A stretch of DNA of 64,000 bases from Companilactobacillus zhongbaensis (lineage in GTDB: Bacteria > Bacillota > Bacilli > Lactobacillales > Lactobacillaceae). The position numbers were made by a program, and so were the translations under genes. Location: contig NZ_RHOM01000003.1 in the NCBI RefSeq assembly GCF_003946515.1, forward strand, positions 81,979 through 145,978, read 5' to 3'. A model generated the notes under the pieces. It saw only the letters and a program-made list of their open reading frames with translations, did no database searches and had not been told where the DNA came from. Below, piece by piece: positions 61,449 through 64,000 of the stretch (its first letter is position 1; each line of letters begins with the position of its first letter).

Positions 61449-62453
61449 TTAATCATCATCTGAAAATAAATCCATCGTCTGCCCAACTTCCATCTGATTT
61501 CGTGAAGCACGCCACTTGGCCATTTCCTGATCAAACTGATCTAAACTTTGTTTTGAAAACAGCGGTGATGCTTCTTTTTGATCGATGTACTGAAAATTTC
61601 CTAAGGCATGAGGCAAGTCATTGACGACCTCTTCTGGGAAAAATTGGCGATGATCTAAAGCCGCCAACGGCTTTTTTTGCTTCAAAGCGTGATTCATCGC
61701 ATTATTAGTTCCACCTTTTAATCCCGTCTCTAACGCAATCACCCCATCACTCAGACCGCACTGCCATTCATCACGGGCAGCCAAGTACTGTGGCAACATC
61801 GTGGTTCCGGTCGGATAAGTTGTGACTAACACCCCACCTCGACTGACGATATCTTCGGCCAACTTTTGATTCCGTCGCGGATAAATAGCTTGATCCAAGC
61901 CACATCCCAAAACCACGATCGTTTTTTGAGTAGTCTGCATTGCACCCAAATGGGCCACCGTATCAACTCCGATAGCTAACCCACTGACAATCGTATAGTC
62001 TAATTCTCCAGCAAAATACTTGGCCATTCGCAGACCAATTTTTTCTGCAAACTTACTAGGATGTCTCGTACCGATCATCGCGACCATTTTATCGTCGTTC
62101 AACAAGTCAACATTCCCTCGGACATACAAAATAGGCGGATATTTTTTTAACTGCTTTAAATTTTTAGGATAACGTTCATCAAAATAATTCAGTACGGTAA
62201 TTTGATGTTCAGCACAAAATTGTAGTTCAAAAAAAGCCTCATCCAGATATTTTTGAAAAATTTCTTCCGTCAAATATTTCTTAGATAAAGCTTTTTTTAC
62301 TGATGGTACTGTTGAGTTTTGTAACCATTTGAAATTTAATTTTGAATCAGTCTGATAATTGTCAAACAGCTTTTTAACAGTTGCCATTCCTAAGCCTTTA
62401 ACCTTCAAAACGGCAATGATAAACTGCGACAACGAAACTTTTGGATCAGCCAC
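61449..62453 (-). CDS. dprA: DNA processing protein DprA
   Basis: A 334-residue recombination mediator that loads RecA onto incoming single-stranded DNA during transformation. A SAM-like N-terminal part precedes the Rossmann domain with KYPPILYVRGN, MVAMIGTRHPSKFAE, YTIVSGLAIGVDTVAHLGAM, VVLGCGLDQAIYPRRNQ and ALETGLKGGTNNAMNHAL. It starts with GTG, sharing one base with the stop of the PspC gene upstream. Its usual neighbour topA lies outside the window, if present. Confidence 0.93.
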   Translation of the reverse strand: MADPKVSLSQFIIAVLKVKGLGMATVKKLFDNYQTDSKLNFKWLQNSTVPSVKKALSKKYLTEEIFQKYLDEAFFELQFCAEHQITVLNYFDERYPKNLKQLKKYPPILYVRGNVDLLNDDKMVAMIGTRHPSKFAEKIGLRMAKYFAGELDYTIVSGLAIGVDTVAHLGAMQTTQKTIVVLGCGLDQAIYPRRNQKLAEDIVSRGGVLVTTYPTGTTMLPQYLAARDEWQCGLSDGVIALETGLKGGTNNAMNHALKQKKPLAALDHRQFFPEEVVNDLPHALGNFQYIDQKEASPLFSKQSLDQFDQEMAKWRASRNQMEVGQTMDLFSDDD

Positions 62454-62638
62454 TATTCAGGGCTTTCCATTAAGAGCCAAAGTACTAAGTAAACAATGAT
62501 CCCTGGGAACCAAGGCATCAGCGTTAACAAGACGTACAGTACTCGGCCGATAGTCGTGTTCCAGCCGAAATGTTCACACATCCCGGAAATAACACCGGCA
62601 AAAACATTATCACGTGATCTCTTAACTGGTATATGCAT
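62453..62638 (-). CDS. small PspC-domain membrane protein (copy 1)
   Basis: A 61-residue protein: basic HIPVKRSRDNVFAGVISGMCEHFGWN, then TTIGRVLYVLLTLMPWFPGIIVYLVLWLLM. This is the PspC domain in its minimal form, found in envelope-stress responses. It is a close relative of the next gene and ends one base inside dprA. Confidence 0.88.
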   Translation of the reverse strand: MHIPVKRSRDNVFAGVISGMCEHFGWNTTIGRVLYVLLTLMPWFPGIIVYLVLWLLMESPE

Positions 62639-62641
62639 AAA

Positions 62642-62842
62642 TTATCCCTCCACTGGTTCTTCCATTAGCATCCACATTACTAGATAGGCAATAATTCCTA
62701 ATCCAGTAACGGATAAAAATAACGTCAATACAACGTACAACACGCGCGCCAAGGCAACATTCCAACCGAAATGTTCCGCAAAACCTGCAATAACCCCGGC
62801 AAACAACTGATTTGTTTTCGATCTCTTAATTGGAATATGCAT
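62642..62842 (-). CDS. small PspC-domain membrane protein (copy 2)
   Basis: A 66-residue protein, HIPIKRSKTNQLFAGVIAGFAEHFGWN followed by a hydrophobic hairpin ending in VMWMLMEEPVEG. AAGGAG precedes its ATG. Copies 1 and 2 are tandem duplicates three bases apart and share at least half their residues. They head a dprA-containing operon. Confidence 0.88.
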   Translation of the reverse strand: MHIPIKRSKTNQLFAGVIAGFAEHFGWNVALARVLYVVLTLFLSVTGLGIIAYLVMWMLMEEPVEG

Positions 62843-62940
62843 AATAATAATCTCCTTTGCGTTTCTATATTAATATCATATGAAATTTCCGAGCAAAACG
62901 AAATTTATTCAGCTTACAACAACCTTACAGTTTCGTAACA

Positions 62941-63507
62941 TCACTTCAAAATAACCTTCAGGATCCCTTCGATCAAATCGTCCAAAACTCGTTGGTAATC
63001 ATCAGTCTGGATCTCACTTTGATGAAAATCTAAAACCGTCAAAGCATCAAACAAAGCCACGATCCGATCCTTACTCATCCCAGGTTTAACCAAATCATCA
63101 GCGATCCACTTATCGATCAAGTGCAACATCGTAGAATAAATCAAACTATCTTCGACCACATTATCACTTTGTTTAGCGATCAACTCATTCAACTTAGGAT
63201 TAGCAAACCACTCTTGCAAAATACGATTATGCGAAGACAGCTTGAAAATCTGCTCAACAATCGAATTAATAACCTTAACCGGATCATCATCCAGATCAAC
63301 TCGAGACAAAATCTGCGCCTTCACATTTTCATTCTCACTATTATAAATCTGCACAAATAAATCTTCCTTCGACTTAAAGTACAAATAAAATGAACCAACA
63401 GCAACGCCAGCAATAGCAGCAACATCGGCCACACTAGTATCACGAAAGCCCCGCTCTAAAAACAAAACATGTGCAGCATCAAAAATACGATCTCTCTTGT
63501 CATCCAT
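62941..63507 (-). CDS. TetR-family transcriptional regulator
   Basis: A 188-residue regulator: HTH at residues 4-50 (RDRIFDAAHVLFLERGFRDTSVADVAAIAGVAVGSFYLYFKSKEDLF) and an all-helical ligand domain. The ATG at 63507 is preferred over the TTG just before it. A perfect inverted repeat 23 bp upstream is a likely autoregulatory operator. No efflux or enzyme gene is adjacent within the window. Confidence 0.92.
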   Translation of the reverse strand: MDDKRDRIFDAAHVLFLERGFRDTSVADVAAIAGVAVGSFYLYFKSKEDLFVQIYNSENENVKAQILSRVDLDDDPVKVINSIVEQIFKLSSHNRILQEWFANPKLNELIAKQSDNVVEDSLIYSTMLHLIDKWIADDLVKPGMSKDRIVALFDALTVLDFHQSEIQTDDYQRVLDDLIEGILKVILK

Positions 63508-63529
63508 CAAATCACCACCAGTATATTTA

Positions 63530-63556
63530 TGAATGAATTATAGATAAATTCATTCA
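63530..63556. promoter_or_regulatory. palindromic operator upstream of the TetR gene
   Basis: TGAATGAATT - 7 nt - AATTCATTCA, ten-base perfect arms, placed 23-49 bp before the TetR start codon. Confidence 0.75.
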
Positions 63557-63842
63557 AACGGTCAACAAATATGCTCATGGTGTAGAAAAACAAAGAAAAT
63601 AAGACAACCAACTGCACGCAAAAACAAATGCGAGAGTGCGAGAGAATCGAGCACGCGAGCCAGACGCGAAAGTAAGAGATCAAAAATAATACCAAAACTT
63701 ATCCAACGAAAAAAGAAAGAAAAGATTGCAACCAAAAGGTACGTCAGGAAACAAAATGAGCGGAGCTTCAGTCCCGCGAACCGAGAAGCAGCCAGGAGCT
63801 CAAAAAGAATAAATCTTGCGCATAAACATAGGAAGCTCCTAC

Positions 63843-63911
63843 TTCCCCACTAAACAAAGGGGGGATTGCACTACCCTAGGCGGAGGGGCCCGGGGATACA
63901 GCCCTCAGCCG
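63843..63911 (-). repeat. structured repeat family A, copy A5, interrupted
   Basis: The stretch GATTGCACTA...GGCGGAGG.GCCCGGGGATACAG.CCTCAG matches one arm of copy A2 closely and then stops, where intron sequence begins. Its partner arm must lie beyond the window. 63557-63842 holds no gene and is A/C-rich. Confidence 0.75.
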
Positions 63912-64000
63912 ATCGAGTAGGAGGTAGCTAGGCTACCGACCTCTCACACCACCGTCCGTACGGGTCCGTATACGGCGGTTCATTAATTTAAGCATTCTGA
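63912..64000 (-). mobile_element. 3' end of a group II intron (domains V and VI)
   Basis: On the minus strand a 34-nt domain V lies at 63948-63981 (GAACCGCCGTATACGG then ACCCGTACGG, ACGGTGGT), followed by GTGAGAGG, a short stem and the 3' end CCTACTCGAT. The CGC in the first arm at the triad position points to class C (group IIC). The intron body and its reverse transcriptase would be right of the window. Confidence 0.75.

Overview
The window looks like the chromosome of a low-GC lactic acid bacterium (Lactobacillaceae; Companilactobacillus-like is my best guess from protein resemblance, not proven). Supporting signs are A+T-rich DNA, strong GGAGG ribosome sites, ClpL, a SLAP-domain surface protein, PepD, ECF transporters and a Lactobacillus-type pdu operon.

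Region 1 (1-14.5 kb, minus strand): a tail fragment of an alpha/beta hydrolase, then a cobalamin salvage and assembly cluster. Reading in the direction of transcription it holds a dedicated ECF importer (T, duplicated ATPase, S), PduV GTPase, an inositol-monophosphatase-like enzyme, CblT, CobD, CbiB, a truncated CbiG, CbiP, CblS, CobU, CobS, CobC, a HemD-like protein and an orphan PduO-type adenosyltransferase. CobT and almost all corrin-ring genes are absent, so the pathway appears to import corrinoid and alpha-ribazole (CblT/CblS) and finish the nucleotide loop. HemD and CbiG look like leftovers of a de novo pathway.

Region 2 (14.5-28.3 kb, minus strand): a propanediol/glycerol dehydratase microcompartment operon pduABCDEGHKJLMNO(split)PQWU. 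It makes and repairs the B12 enzyme, builds the shell and converts propionaldehyde (or 3-hydroxypropionaldehyde) to the alcohol and the acid with ATP formation. PduS, PduT, PduX, PduF and PocR are not in the window. Divergent from it (28.6-30.0 kb, plus strand) lies a tightly packed three-gene unit: flavin reductase, a second PduU-like shell protein, and a secreted transcobalamin-like (DUF4430) protein. This is the best candidate here for an undescribed B12/microcompartment accessory system.

Region 3 (30-64 kb): core and accessory genes on both strands: purine permease and adenine-deaminase-like enzyme sharing a PurR-type operator, ClpL with a small HTH partner, a lipase-like protein, a frameshifted SLAP surface protein, lipoprotein, XRE regulator, pgi, VanZ-like, LTA synthase, a two-component system, HAD phosphatase, oxidoreductases, a domain-swapped GH3 glycosidase, an orphan ABC ATPase, coaBC, LysR, pepD, dprA, two PspC proteins and a TetR regulator. 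This half, but not the pdu/cob half, carries two families of large structured GC-rich intergenic repeats (A, about 180 bp, five copies plus a fragment; B, about 125 bp, three copies). Stems are preserved while their sequences change. Each copy is flanked by up to about 1 kb in which the strand matching the repeat orientation is rich in G+T and poor in A+C, even inside genes. The copy at the right edge is interrupted by the 3' end of a group II intron. No tRNA, rRNA, CRISPR array or cobalamin riboswitch was seen.
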